Positions 34,331 to 47,301 of a DNA stretch of 64,000 bases are shown here, piece by piece. A program made the translations under genes and the position numbers. The stretch comes from Motacilla alba alba (taxonomy: Eukaryota > Chordata > Aves > Passeriformes > Motacillidae). How positions within the stretch are numbered: the first letter of the stretch is position 1; each line of letters begins with the position of its first letter. The DNA lies in assembly GCF_015832195.1 (NCBI RefSeq), contig NC_052016.1:83055047-83119046 (forward strand). The letters run 5' to 3'. The notes under the pieces are model-generated. The model did not search any database, had not been told where the DNA came from, and was given only the letters and a program-made list of their open reading frames with translations.

Positions 34331-37300
34331 AGCGGTGTGATCCAACAAATTCCAGCTTGACAGGAGCTGGTTTGCTTTAGGAGAACTAGGTTTGTCTGTT
34401 GACTGTTGCCTTAACGTAATGTATTTGAGCTTCTCTAATTAAAAAATATGACTTTCCCAGTGGCTGGAGCTACACAGAGTTTGTAATCACGGTCAGCAGC
34501 AAAGAAGTTAAAAGACCAGAAAAATGCAAACTGTTACTCCACCTCCCCCGCCACCAGCAGGCTTTATGAATGGTCTTTTATGAATGTTGTTAGCTTTCCA
34601 GCTACAAGACATTTTAAATGATGGATGAACAAAGGCATCATCTGTGCAAACACTGGGAAGTTTGAACCCAGAGGAAGGTTCAATAATTAGTCATGCAGAA
34701 TATTAGCAACGCCCTTTGGTCATATTCCAAGTTCCTCCTGGATTACAGCATAATGTCACAAATCATCAGCTGTTGCAACTGGTGTTTTCACAAAGGAAAA
34801 GCTTCCTGATGGTAATATTTAACTCTGAATGTTTCCTAAAAACTGGTAGTGTACAGGGACCATTTCTCTCAACAAACAGCTTTTTCTAGTTGTACTTCTG
34901 GAAAATGAGCTTTTTTAAAATCATCTTTCCTTTTCACTCCTGTCATCCTTACAGAACTGAATGTGTTCAGCAGTAGAAAAGTGAGACTATTTTCTACTGT
35001 TTATGTCATCAGCATAACTATGAGCAGTTAAATATGCAGTGTCCTCTTTGTTATAGCTTCAAGCAAGTACTAAGAAGTTCCTTTCCAGACCCATAGTGGG
35101 CCCTAGGCTACATGGAGGGAGGTAAATGAGGGCAGGATTTGAAAGCAGTGCTTTGTCTTTCACAGTTGTACCAGAAGGAAGCTTTTTCCCAGCAGAAGGG
35201 TTTTCAGATCGTATTGTGCATATATGAAACAACACCGTTTACTTTCCAGACTCCTGGAAGGTTTGCAGAACAGATGCATAGAAAAAAAATGACACCTTAG
35301 TCAGCGAGCTAAGAAAATTTGATCTGGAAATCATTGGGGTATAACAAATAGATAACTTTATGCTACCATTTTTTGCAAAAGCACTTTTAAAGTAGGACCG
35401 CACTTTAAATCATTCAGTGTCAAATGGAATAGACTGTAGGGACAGTATAGAGATAGAGATTATGTAAAGAGCAATAAAAAAAGTTAAACTGCCTTTCTCT
35501 TCAGCTCTAAGGTTCTCCAGCACATAGCAGATATCGCAGTCACTGTTATTGGCAGCAAAGGCCCATATGGTGTTAAAGATACCCATACAGTGCTGCACAT
35601 TATTAAAAAAAAAATCCTATTCACATAACATGCTACCTTTATACTGGATCATTGTGCACTTAGTATCACTCAAGATAAAAAAAGCAGTTTGGGCAGAGAG
35701 GTTTTAAATGGAATTCAGTCAAGCAACTTTCCTGGATGAATCAGGCTAACTTCAATGTGCACATAGCTGAAACCTCCTGTGATTAAATATTGGGTATGTA
35801 CAGCAAGGCATTCTGGCTGTGACTTCAATTGTCTGTTTTAAAACACAATCCTCCTGCAGAAAAAAAAACTTATTTAGTTAGCTAAATAAAGTGCTTGTTG
35901 AAAATCCAAAGAAATCATTTGTGTGATAAATAAGGTTGCTTATTACCAAGGATGATTATAGCTATTTTATGAAATTTTAATTACATTATGTGGCTGCTCA
36001 AATATTGGTTTTGAACATTAATCAAGTTACTTGGGAAGCATTTCACGAAGGGAAAATAAAAATGAAATGGCTTATTTACTAATCCCAATGTATTAAGAAA
36101 AAAATTCAGTGGGGAAATCATGAAAAAGCCATCAGGGAGAAAGCACTGCCTAAGAGTGTTCACAGTCAATAGAAGTCTAAAACAAATTTTCACATGAATG
36201 CTCCGCCAGTGCTGTCTCAGTAGTATCTCTATGCTCCAGACAACATGGTGTACTTTAAAAGCCATGTGTATAATTTTATAGGTAACTTTGTAGCCTAAAG
36301 CATTAAGATTTTTTACATATTTAGGAAACAATAAGATATTCTCATGTTACTAGATAAACAATATACCTACCAACTTTGTTGTTCAAAATATGAAGGTTTT
36401 TATGGGCTGTGAAAAATCCATAAAAATTCTTTGACAGAAAGAAAGTTTGCAGTAAAGAAAAGTGAATATAAGCCTGAATTAATTAGACAGATATGGATTG
36501 TTGCTGAACTGCTGTGACAAGTGCCCATGTTTTGCCACTGCATATGTTTTCTGTCTCAGTGATTTATTTCCTGTGGTAAATTGCACAGGACAGAGATGTC
36601 ACCTGAAGTCTGCTGAATTATTTCATTTTACATTTTTATTACCCTTTAGAAACATTCCAGATTTGTATTAACATTGGCATCTTGAATAGCAATTCAAGGG
36701 CATTATCTGTGCATGCAGTTTTACTAAGTACATATCAGCACTGAGGGAAGCAAAAACCTCTTGGTGGTGCTTCATCATACACATCCTCAAACTCACAGCT
36801 GTATTCAACAGAGCCCTTTACAGAGAGATTCAGGGGAGCATCTCCTCTGTAATGCATGACCTAACTCTGCTTTTCCCTCATCCACAATTAGAGTGATGTG
36901 GAAATAAAGGAGCCTTTTTCCTTAATTTTCTCCCTTGCAAAAACTGAATAAAGGCCCAGCATATTTCTGCCCTGTCAGCCCAGGAACTGCAGCTTATTGT
37001 TTCCTCAAGTCCAGAAGGAAGAGGGAAAGGACAGAAACAAGGCAGCAGATGCTGTTTTGCATTTCTGTCCAGGTGTATGAATAAAACATGCCTTGGGTCT
37101 TGAAGCTAGTTCTATAGTACACATGCTCTTTACTCATCAGGAGCTCCAAAAGCTGTTGCTTCATTCAGTTACCTTCACATCAGACCCTTGGCCATCCTTT
37201 TCCAGCCAAGGGCTCATTTAGAACCTCTACAGTAGGATACTGTTTGTACCAAAGGGATGGGACAACATGCAGTCAGAAACACAGATATCTACTTTACAGT

Positions 37301-38194
37301 ACTTTGATTTCAGCTTAAAAGAGCAGTGTTTACCTTTCCTGTGTAAATAGCTCTGCAAAGGTGGTTGTGGGTCAACAAAAGTGATGAGAAAATAACCTTA
37401 AGGAAAGTATCATAAAATTTCTCACATGATAAAATCTAAACTGTACCAAAGTTATTTCTTAATCTCTGTAGTTTTATTTCAAGCTAGTTCAAATTTTAAT
37501 ATAAATCATAAGTTTTAATGAAGAAATTATAATCCTACATTAGATTTTTGGCAATGAGAATTCCCCATTGTTACAAGCCTTTTACTCAGGCCCTTTAAAT
37601 ATAATTCAATGTTCTTCCAAATCTTCCCAAAGTGTTTCACTTGTATTGTGCAACACACACCTTATCAAGATATTTCTATGTATTGCTAATGACTTCAATA
37701 CTAATATCTGACATAATTTGTGAAATTTCTCTTTGGACAAGACAGAATGTCTGAGAAGAGAAAAAAAAAATTTTGAACAATCTGGGCTCCAGATAATCAG
37801 ATAAACTTTGAGTCTGAATATTTTTGTTGCAGCAAAGATTGAGATAGCATGCAAACCCAAAAGACAACCTAGGTATTCTAAGCATGTTTTATATAAATAT
37901 TAAACCTAGAAAGCTCTGACTATTTAATCTCTGTCCAAGGGCTGACTGTCATCTGCTTGTTTATGCAGATCAAAAACCAGATCACTTCTAAATTGTTGCC
38001 TGTCTCATGTTGCATTTTCATTAAATATCAGCTCAGATCTTTTCTACTCTTGAAAATGATGGTATTCAGAATTGAACATTTGTATCAGCAAAGCATGAAT
38101 ATGGTCCAAGTGGGGATAGTGTATCTATGAATCTCCAAAGACAAATTCATTTTACTTCTAATTTATACAAATTGCATTAAACAGAATTAGTAAT
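34331..38194. other. Unannotated AT-rich non-coding DNA
   Basis: No supported gene, RNA gene or recognisable mobile element. One AT-rich foldback with 8-bp arms is at 35870-35889. The longest open frame is 116 codons on the minus strand (35981-36331), with no domain, signal peptide or family resemblance that I can name. Confidence 0.6.
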
Positions 38195-38252
38195 CAATGA
38201 TCCTTTTAGGTCCCATCCAGCTCAGCATATTCTGTGAGTCTGTGAAATATTC
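38195..38252 (+). mobile_element. CR1 LINE 3' tail (short fragment)
   Basis: The order 'caatgatccttttaggtccc', 'atccagctcagcatattctg' and 'tgagtctgtgaaat' matches the last ~60 nt of CR1: the 'gatgatccttgggtcccttccaactcaggatattc' type sequence followed by the degenerate ATTCTGTG octamer repeat. Extremely short 3' fragments are common because CR1 reverse transcription often aborts early. Confidence 0.75.
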
Positions 38253-38884
38253 ATCTTTCTTAAGAAGACTTACCTATATTTAACCATACACAAAAATATT
38301 TTGTACCCATATGTGTAAGCTTCTCTCATTAGTGCAGTTTTAATTAACAGCATAAAAGTTTTGATTCTGTGAGATCTAGTAAAAAATGTTTCTCTTTTGT
38401 TGATTAATTTTTAGTCTAAATTGTTTACTTGGATATGTCAAGCAAACTCCATGTACTTGCCTGGATTATTACCATTGAACATTTTGATTGCAGGAGGTGC
38501 AAAAGTTTTGAGCACTTCTGTGTATGTGTGTTTCAGTACTTCATATGCCTATTTAGACAAATTGAAGCATGATAAATCTTACAAGGAACAGTAAAATAGA
38601 TTTACTGAAGACTGCTGAGGGCTATGCAGCATTTCATAACTTTCAAAGACACCATTAGAGATAGTACTTGTACCATTGCATTTCAGCAGGGTATGTCTTA
38701 AATTGACTTTGAATAGATGGACATTGAGGGAAAAGAAAGACCTTCGAAGAAAATTAAATTTTCAATACAAGGACCATCCAGGTCCAAGGACATCCACATT
38801 TTTGTCCTTTGCACTTTTCAAATTCCAATTGAATAAGAAATGAGTAAGAGTATTTTATGTTCAGATAATTATGTAATTATTTTG

Positions 38885-39045
38885 TTTTATAATACCTTTC
38901 ATTCTAAAGAATCCCATGAAGCTCAATACCCCTACAAAGGAACTGGGAGATATTTTGCTGAAGGATAACAGAGTACACCTGGAGAACAAATAGCTTTCTG
39001 CCAAGTCAAAGTTTCAAGATGTAAAAAACTTTCTCCAGTCTTATC
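38885..39045 (+). mobile_element. Possible ancient amniote SINE/LINE remnant
   Basis: The segment begins with 'ataatacctttcattctaaa' and continues 'gaatcccatgaagct', then 'gaactgggagatattttgct', 'gaaggataacagagt' and 'ctggagaacaaatagctttc'. This recalls old amniote repeats with an 'aaaggatcccaaagcactttac' block followed by a 'gtcacacagcaagtcagtggcagagc' block. The similarity is patchy and based on memory. Confidence 0.25.
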
Positions 39046-39453
39046 CTCTCACTAGTGAGCAGTGAATTTATATGAATGAGAGGATTTGTAATCCATGTAC
39101 TTTAACCTACACCTTCTTCATTCCCAATGAAATCCATAACCAGGGAGGAAAGGAAATTGCAACCTTTCCCATTGGAACTATTCCACCTTGGATAAGTAAT
39201 GAACCCTTTCCTTGAAAAGGCGTTTGAGCCTTTACTTCCACAATTCAAGATAACTCTCTAGGTTCTGAGAGTTAGAATTAATTTATCCTATGTTTTCTCT
39301 GCACTAATGAGTGTTTAGCTGAACATATTAACTAGAAAAAACACCAGCAAGAGAGAGATTGTCAGACTGACTGGAAAAGGAATAATCTCTTGCTTTTATT
39401 TTACTAGAAAACATAATCTTTGCCCTCAAAAATGTCCTTGCTATAACCATTTT

Positions 39454-39458
39454 ATCAG
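39454..39458. repeat. Target-site duplication, left copy (ATCAG)
   Basis: Five bases directly before the opening TG of the ERVL-type LTR. The copy after the LTR (39924-39928) reads ATCAC, one mismatch. A 5-bp duplication is usual for ERVL elements. Confidence 0.65.
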
Positions 39459-39923
39459 TGTGGTGGGTTAACCCTGGCCGTTAACTCACCACCCACTCAG
39501 TCACTCATCCACTAGTCCTCAATCAGAATGGGAACAACAGTCTGAGGAGCAAAAGCAAGAATGCTTTTGGGTCAAGATAAAGACAATTTAATAAGTGATG
39601 GAAAGATTAAAAAAATACCCAACCAAACGTAGAGACTGAAAAGACAATCAATTCCTATGCCACAGGCAAACTGAGGCATAGCCAGTCTCTGAATATCTCT
39701 GAGGTCAGCTGTCCTGGCTGTGTCCTCTCCCAGCCTCCTGCCTACACCTGGGCTACTTAATGGAGAGCCAACATGAGAAACAGAAGTCTCAGTGCTGAGT
39801 AGGCACTTCTCAGCAATAGCTGAAACTGGTGTATTATCAACATACTTCAGTCTCAAATCAAAACACAGCACTACATGGGCCACTGTGAAGAATTTCAGCT
39901 TCATCCCAGGCAGATCCAGTATA
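39459..39923 (-). mobile_element. Solo LTR, avian ERVL type (minus strand)
   Basis: On the plus strand the element opens 'tgtggtgggttaaccctggc', the reverse complement of the characteristic 3' end of a widespread avian ERVL LTR. On the minus strand it follows the known order: a 'ggatctgcctgggatgaagct' opening, a 'gtgttttgatttgagactgaag' block, 'gttgataataca', 'agctattgctgagaagtgc', 'gggagaggacacagccagga', 'cagctgacc', then TATTAAA and 'ttgtctttatcttgaccca'. Length is about 465 bp. The sense 5' end reads TA instead of TG through C-to-T type decay on the plus strand. No internal ERV sequence is attached, so it is a solo LTR. It is older-looking than the class II LTR because both the termini and the target duplication have mutated. 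Several short frames inside it are meaningless. Confidence 0.88.
39587..39593 (-). promoter_or_regulatory. LTR poly(A)-signal-like TATTAAA
   Basis: On the minus strand the ERVL LTR reads TATTAAATTGTCTTTATCT here, the position at which this LTR type carries its ATTAAA-type poly(A) signal. A matching TATA box is not clear in this copy. Confidence 0.4.
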
Positions 39924-39928
39924 ATCAC
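39924..39928. repeat. Target-site duplication, right copy (ATCAC, one mismatch)
   Basis: Four of five bases match the left copy at 39454-39458. Together they bound the ERVL LTR and support a true integration event instead of a partial copy. Confidence 0.6.
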
Positions 39929-42900
39929 ATAAAGCAAGATATCTCAATTTTGATAACTCATCATTTCCCAATGGAAAAGTTAGTTTACTGGAAAAAATCC
40001 CAAATTTGTGTAAGATCTCCAAATATTCCCCAACAACTTGGTAAGGTCTCAGTCCAATTGAAATTCAGTAGAAAGTAAGCACTTTCATATTTAAGATACT
40101 TCTCTATCTAAAGGTATTTTTAAGTGGTATTCCTTTTTAAGCTATTTTCCAAAATAGTGTGGTTCATGTGTCATGTGGCTCTGACATGAAAGAGCTGTGG
40201 TCCAAGGTAACTTCCTTCCCAGGCTAGATTTTTATCATTAAGCTAATGAAATATACTAACACAACAATAAAAACTAAGATATGTTTTCAAATACTTTTAA
40301 ATCCTAAAGCATAGAGGCAAAAAATTTGCTAATCTGAAATAGTGCTTAGTCTGAAGAAGATTCTTGAGATTTTTCTCTCAGTTGATTTAGATGCCCTAAT
40401 ATTTGACTGATATATCAAACCTAGGCATGTCAATCTCTCTCATTTGGCATTTAGATGGTTTCAGGTGCCTGAATTAACACTTCGAGTTCTGGTGCAGTAT
40501 CAGCAAACTGATTTTGCAAAGTGAAATTCAAATTGCTTCTACTTTGTTGTCCCATGAAGCAGCCTCATTTCCATTTAATCTGTCTACCCCGAAATACTAT
40601 TATCTATTTCAACATCTCCAACTTGTTTTTTGAGAACAGTCATTGTATTTTCTTAAATTAAATGTCAACAGGAAATGCTTTTAAATTGTTTTTGATTATT
40701 GTGTGAAACTTTGTTGGCAAAAAGAAACATTGATACAGTGTGCTTAAAACACTCCGTGTTGAGAATATTTTACCTGAAAATGGAGAAATGCAAAGAGTGA
40801 AAGAGATAATATCTGGGAAAAGGGAGACACACAAGGACAGAGAGGATTAATCAAGATTCAGATTAAAGCTAGTGTTGTCCAATTTACTAATTCCATTCCA
40901 AACTGTGTTTCTTGAAGAATCACATTTTTCATCTGTCCTTGTATTTTCTCAATTTGTCTGAACAAGACAGTGGAAGAAAAATAAGATTGTAGCTTATGAT
41001 AAAGCAGAAAAAAACCCAAGACCATTGTACCTATTCACGTGTTAAAGATTCATATTTGATCCTGCAATTTAGGTGGAATGTGACTGTTATTAGACAACCT
41101 TATTTCAAGAAAATTGGAAAAAAAGTTGAACAAAATGGTCCTAATAGCTTTTTATGCTACCTTAAGCTTCTAAACCTCTTCCAAATATCCTATCATGGTG
41201 AGTTCTTATGCCTTCAAATTTGAAGGGGCTGCACTTGCTGCCTTTTGAATTTCCTTGCACGACCTAATGAAAGATGAGGGAGCTACCAGCCCAAAACGTT
41301 GTAATTATTGGAGCAACGGACACATTTCCAACAGCACTGCTTTATTTGGTCTCTAGAGCAGTAGTCATTCTCCTTGCAGAAAAGAAAGAGAAAATACTGT
41401 TCTTGCTCACTCAAATGGAAAGGGAACTTCTTAATTTAATTTCTTTAGGGAAATGGGATGAATACACACGTTATAACTAAAAAAGAGCAAACAGCATCAG
41501 TGATTCAGTATATGCTTCTGTAATTTATTCCCCTTGTAGTAGTTACATTTTAAAGCAGCTGCACTTCATGATCCTCAAGGACAATATGAAATCTCATCCC
41601 TTTAGCTATATCTCTTATATTATATTCCTATGTTGAAAGGACACCAATTTTCTGTGTGAGAATGATTATTTTTCAAAATCATGAGAGTTTCTAGGTTGAG
41701 CTCCTTTATTACACATGCATTTGCTTTTGCTATATACTCATACGCTGTATCTCTTCTGAGAGCAGTTGATCTAATAAACTTGCTTTTATTTTTCAAAGAA
41801 AACATCTTATCAAACCAGGAAAAGCAAAGCCTTTGAAAGAGTTGCTTAGTTTTCCATAGCATGTCATAGAAGAAGAATGCCAGACTATCTGTCACTCCTA
41901 CCAGCTCGACTGGTTCAAACCATTGTGGGCAAGGATTCAATACTTAGCAGAATCACTCTGGCAGGTACTGATTGGAGCTATTAATACTCCTTTTGCTGAG
42001 AAAATCAGTCTGAACACATAGAACACATAGCATAGGGAGACAGAAGTTAGAATCAATTGCATGTGGCTGTCCCTACCATTTCAATTGGGTTTATTGCAAT
42101 TCTGTTTAAAACACATGCTTTTCTCCACACTCCTTGCTATTTCAGTTTTTATTGTGCTCTCTGTTGTAACTTGTAAGGTCTTTTACATGCATTAAAGACC
42201 CATTCCATATAGCTCTAATTCATGAACCAATTTGGTATTACTTAGCCAGTTACCAGTGAAACAAGAATTAAAGAGAATCTTGGCCTATACAGTAACAACT
42301 TGCTTATGCTTTTTCCAAAATAAGATTTACTGTGAAGGTAAAGGACCGTATTTTATTACACTAGAATTTTTATAGAAACAGTGTTTCAGCAGATTTTCCA
42401 CATAGTAAGGGTTTTCTTTGTTTCCCCACACTCCCATTTTTTCTCTTACAGGCTCTTTAATTTTTCTTGTATCACAACTTCACTCATTCTTACAGCTCAG
42501 TTAAGGGTTTCCTTCAGTATTTATGGCTATATTTCATATTGCATGTTAAATTTAAATGTATTTTCTATAAATTCCCAAACCCTGTAAAGGTTTGTTCCAA
42601 TTATTTATATTCTTGCCTGGACAGTCTTCTTATTTTTTGTAGGACTTACATTTAAATGAGTGATAAAATTATATGAACAGGCTTTCAAATATGCTAGGCA
42701 GACAATGTTTCTATTGCCTTCAACAGCAGCTTTGTGCAGGTTCTTCAAAAAACCTTTCAGTTGGGTCTTAGTTGAAGAATGTTTTACTACAAGTTATTAA
42801 AAATTTCAGGACCATACAGAGGTGGTATTTGAATGTTAAGATACTCAAACAGGTGATTCTTGTTTGAAGAAGTTTGAGAAGGAGGATGAAGCAGGACATG

Positions 42901-43704
42901 CCTTCAGCAGCTACAGTGACCACCAGAAATGAAATGGTGTTTTATCTATGTGAAATTGGAAGCTGGATGGGGTTTTACTGTGTATGTGTAAAATAAGTTA
43001 GTGTTATTGATAGACCTATTTTTGACATCTTTTTGTTGTCCATCTTGTTTCTTTCCATTTTGTGGCAGCGCTTGACAACCAAAATTGGTTTCACTTCATC
43101 CATCCTTCATATCAGAGAAATGAAATAGCAAGTGCTGACACGTCCAAGACAAGTTTATCTATGTGATATCACTTCTCTTTCATTTTGATCTGAAGCTTTG
43201 TTTTCATTCCACACTCATCTTCACTCTCAATGAAGAGACAGACATAACGCCGTAGTTCTGATGACTGAATATAGAAAACTAAGTTCTGTCATCAGTTATG
43301 CCTCATCTAGCTCCAATGATGAAACACATTTGAAAACATCATTTGTGTTCCATTTTAAAAAATGTTTTTTCTAAATGTGTTTCATTTCCAGTGTGCTTAC
43401 TTAAAGACTACACTTTGATGGGTTTTTTGCTTTGATGTTGGTCTGTTTATGGCAGGTGAATGTTCAAGTTTTAACTTATTGTTGAAGTCATTGTATATAT
43501 GTGAAGGAATTTTTATGTATTTCCTCATATCTATGACTATTTCTTCTTTATACCTAGACTCTTTAGGGCTGAATTTTCAAAACAGAACATGTTTGTGTAG
43601 CTGCATGTTTGTGTGCATGTGGCAGAGAGCAAGAGACAGAAACTGACCTACTGTGCACTATCTGACTGATGATAAATACTGCTAAATTTCTCATCAGTAA
43701 AGAT

Positions 43705-43740
43705 AGGACACTATCCTACATAGTGTCCTTTTAGGACACT
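43705..43740. repeat. Perfect 10-bp-stem hairpin plus extra AGGACACT copy
   Basis: AGGACACTAT (43705-43714) and ATAGTGTCCT (43720-43729) are exact reverse complements around a 5-nt loop. A further direct copy of AGGACACT follows at 43733-43740, so the sequence holds two direct and one inverted copy of the same octamer. Confidence 0.8.
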
Positions 43741-44049
43741 AACATTACCACAATCACGAATATTTTCTGTAGCAACCATTGCAGAGAATTCAGCAAAAAC
43801 AAGTGGGGCTTAAGTACCATTAGGTACCCTAAACAGGCTTAATTTTGCTATATGTTCATATTATGTAGTTCACAGTACATGTGTTCGTAGTTAGACTCAA
43901 AGGGATGGTTCTTTTCTTTTGTTTTTTTTTTTTTTATTAATGTGGGGAAAATTATTTTAGTCTTAAAAAATCATCAGGTGTAATCCCAAAATTTAAATTG
44001 CAGTAGTATCAATCAATATCGGTAGGAAAATGCCTTTGCAATAAGTTGA

Positions 44050-44136
44050 GGTTTTGGGTGGTTTTGGTTTGGGTTTTTTTTTTTGGGTTTTTGGTTTGTT
44101 TTTTTTTTTTTGGGGGGAGGGGGTAGGGGTTGAGGG
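44050..44136 (+). repeat. T/G-rich tract with G-quadruplex motif
   Basis: About 60 nt of T runs with G2-G3 groups end in G6-A-G5-TA-G4-TTGA-G3 (44112-44136). That satisfies the four-tract G-quadruplex pattern with loops of 1, 2 and 4 nt on the plus strand. The reverse strand is A/C-rich and gives a Lys/Pro-rich shadow frame. Confidence 0.85.
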
Positions 44137-45582
44137 TTCAATAAAATTCAGCTCTATGCTATATTCCCATGTAAACACATATGTTTATATTTCACTTCGT
44201 ATCCAAGTGAAGGCAAGTATAATTTTTCCACTCCTGTGCCACAGATTACTTGAATACTAGATGAAAGACAGATAGAAAAACTGGCATATATTTTAGACAA
44301 TTTTAGCAGAAAACAGTAGCATTTATTTCCTGCTGTATTAGACAATCACCAGGGAAACACAGTAAATATTTAGGCAAAAATTTGTTAGCCTTGGTCTTGC
44401 TTGTATCTAAGCCTTTTGTTTAAATCTAAGCACAAAGCACAGAAATTAAATAAATAAAATATTTACAATTAATTTATTGTCATTAAACCACTCCTCCTGG
44501 GATTTTTGCTTTTGAAAGAACTCCTTTTGGCTCTACAGGCACATTCCCCAAGTCACTTAAACTATATTTTACCTTCTAAAGGAAGGCAAAAGAATAGATA
44601 TGAAAGATATACTTTAGTTAGAGAAGGCAGATTCCAGCAGTGCTTCTGGAATTACTTCAAGAGGTCCATTGTGCTAATTTATTATGGATAGTGGATTGAG
44701 TATGTGCTAGAAACAATGCACTATTTGTCACCTAATGACCATTATTTTTTAATTATGCTATTTATTTAATTTATTTATTATGCTAAGACCTGGATTGTAT
44801 AAATGAAAGAAAAATAATTTTAAGTCTCTATCTAAACTTGTATTGCTATTCGTTCATCATTACACAATTAAATTTGCTTTAAACAAGACTGAGGGAGCTT
44901 TATTGGTAATCTATATTTTTACCTCTTCAGTAATAATCTTTCCCTTTTCAATATATTCATGAATTGCAGTGCAAATGTTTCCTTGAGCTTTACTTTACAT
45001 GTTTTGAAACTATCATTGACTTTTTTCCTAATTTAATCCTTGTCATTTTTAATTTAGAAAATGCTTCAGAAATGTTATTCTATCACTCAAGAACCACACT
45101 GATCAAAATTTTACATTTTTGGAAATTAACTATTGCTTCCAGGACTGGCAAGGAGAATAGAGTTTCTTAGCAGTTTACTTTCAAAGCCAACAAGAATTTC
45201 CAGATACAGAGTAAGGGAAAAGGGGAAAAAAAAATACAGGTCATCTAGATAAGTACTAGAGCACAAATCATCCTGTAGTCTTTTGGCTCTCTGGAGGACT
45301 TCTTGGCAAGGCAGAGCTGTGCATTGTGCCTGTATTTGTTAAAAATACTTTGAAAGAAATGGAAGCATTCTAATTATTAAAGCCTAATTTCTGCAAGCAC
45401 CAGGTGTGACAGGCACCATGTGATGAAAAACATATCCCATATTTCCAAATGTCATGAGTTCTCATGATACAAAGTTCAAGTAATATCATCTGTGTCTTTA
45501 GCTGATGATAGGAAGCCATACAGGAAATTTTGTAATTGTTACTATCTTGGTGTTTTGATAGTATTGCAAGAATTGCTGAGAG

Positions 45583-45615
45583 AGATAGATGGATAGATGG
45601 ATAGATGGATGGATG

Positions 45616-45670
<55 letters not shown>

Positions 45671-45671
45671 G
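45583..45671. repeat. (GATA)n/(GATG)n compound microsatellite
   Basis: About 33 nt of mixed GATA and GGAT units are followed by about 55 nt of pure GATA (45617-45671, roughly 13 copies). The reverse strand encodes I-Y-L-S repeats, which explains the two long minus-strand frames here. The pure part is likely to be length-polymorphic. Confidence 0.97.
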
Positions 45672-46123
45672 CAAAGCCACACACTTATGTGTGTATGTGT
45701 TTATATTTTTTTTTATGCTGATGAATTTTATGTTTAGGGAGATGCATGTTTGCTCTTGGACCATCTCCCTTAACCAGATGGTATCGTTGTGATTGTTGTG
45801 ACACTTCATTGTTGCTGCCGGCTGATGACTCACCAAAGGAAAATCCCAGCACACCCAGTAGGAGAAAATAAGGCTGCTTGGTGTTCTTTGCTACATCTAA
45901 TTTTCTAACAGAATTTCGACAGATGTGACAATTTTGCTGAAATGTTGTCAAAATAATAGCAACAAGTTGACAAATCAAATCTGGCTCATGTTCAGTCCCC
46001 TGGTATTATACTGGTTCATCTGCAATAACAAGGGAATTTATATCAGTGTCATCCTTGACAACTTGATCATTTTAGATGGCACATTATCAATTTTTCATCC
46101 TTCTCTATGCCTTGCATTTTGCT

Positions 46124-46127
<4 letters not shown>

Positions 46128-46153
<26 letters not shown>
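46128..46153. repeat. T26 homopolymer
   Basis: A pure run of about 26 T, followed by ATTTTTG. If it were the poly(A) tail of a minus-strand retroposon, the body would lie to the right, but that sequence matches nothing I know. Confidence 0.9.
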
Positions 46154-46154
<1 letters not shown>

Positions 46155-47301
46155 TTTTTGCTGTATGCTGCTATCTCTGGTATTTTTTTGCAAATAATTA
46201 CTACCAAGCATCCAACTGGAAGTAAAGAAATACAATAAGCAAATCATAAGCATAGGAACTTCAACTCTAACATTGAAATGTGAAGGAAACTAAGCTTTAA
46301 GAGAGAATTTTCCTATGTTGTGCTGTTAACAAAAGTAAAACTGGGAACAGCAAGACCAAATATACCCAACACATGCAGTGGTAGAGTTCCACACTTGAAA
46401 AATGCCAAAGTGAGATATTTAGGAATGCAGTCTGGTTACGGAATCTAATTAAATACAGTAAATAAGCTTTGTGAGAGAAGCTGTTTTGCTCACTCCACAA
46501 ATTATATCTATGTAAAGGTATTTTTGTGTTTCCATAATGAGAATTTTTTTGTGAACCCTTTTTCCCCTAACGGAACTGATTTTAACAAAGATTTTGCTGA
46601 AAGTCTTTACACAAGGTAAGGCACAGAAACCAAAAGGATGGGTGGCTTCTTTGAAGAATAACTGTAACTTTGAAGGATAATGCATATTCCTGCTGTGTCT
46701 GAATCAGAACTCAGAGGCACCAAAATTTCACTGTCCACTGCCTGAGTAGGAGACTTACAATACATTCACTGCTTCTTAGCTTTGTAGCTGTTCTATTTTA
46801 TAAGGAAGATAAAAAAGTCATTAGGCAGAGGCAAAAACACCCTTACTTCATAAAAGTGATGGTCATGTGGAATTGAACCTTAGCCTTTCAGGCTCTGAAA
46901 CTGCTCTTCAGTTTCTTACAGGCTCAGATACTCTGTGTTGTGCTGTACAACTGCTGAATTCTCCAGGTCTTTTTCAGGGTGAAATCAAGAGTCATAAATG
47001 CTCTGTGTAAATGTGCAAATTCACAACAGCATCTTTAGATGACTGAAAGGATATAAATCAACCAAACCCCCCCACTTAAAGTACTATTAATAAATCAATG
47101 AGGCATTCAAAAATATGAAGTGGGATCCATTTATTGGAAATAGAACACAGCTTTTCTTTCTTTTTTTTCTCCACCCATGTTGTATTAAGATTTCAGGGTG
47201 GTGGATAAAATAATCCAAACACCAGCCTGAAGCCTGAAGTGTTGCTTGAATTCCTTGCCCAATGTAATTTACTTTTGAAAAGAGACCACTGTACAATCTT
47301 T

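Larger units (their letters stand above)
39929..45582. other. Unannotated AT-rich non-coding DNA
   Basis: No supported gene. It includes a direct repeat GAACACATA x2 (about 42013-42030), a perfect 10-bp-stem hairpin (43705-43729), a T run at 43921-43936 and a T/G-rich tract with a quadruplex-type G cluster (44050-44136). Open frames are at most 106 codons and carry no recognisable protein features. Confidence 0.6.

Noticed and set aside
39572..39937. 121-codon minus-strand open frame
   Set aside because: It lies almost wholly within the ERVL-type LTR, which is non-coding.
45370..45854. Minus-strand open frames of 104 and 118 codons with I-Y-L-S repeats
   Set aside because: They are translations of the GATA/GATG microsatellite at 45583-45671 extended by chance.
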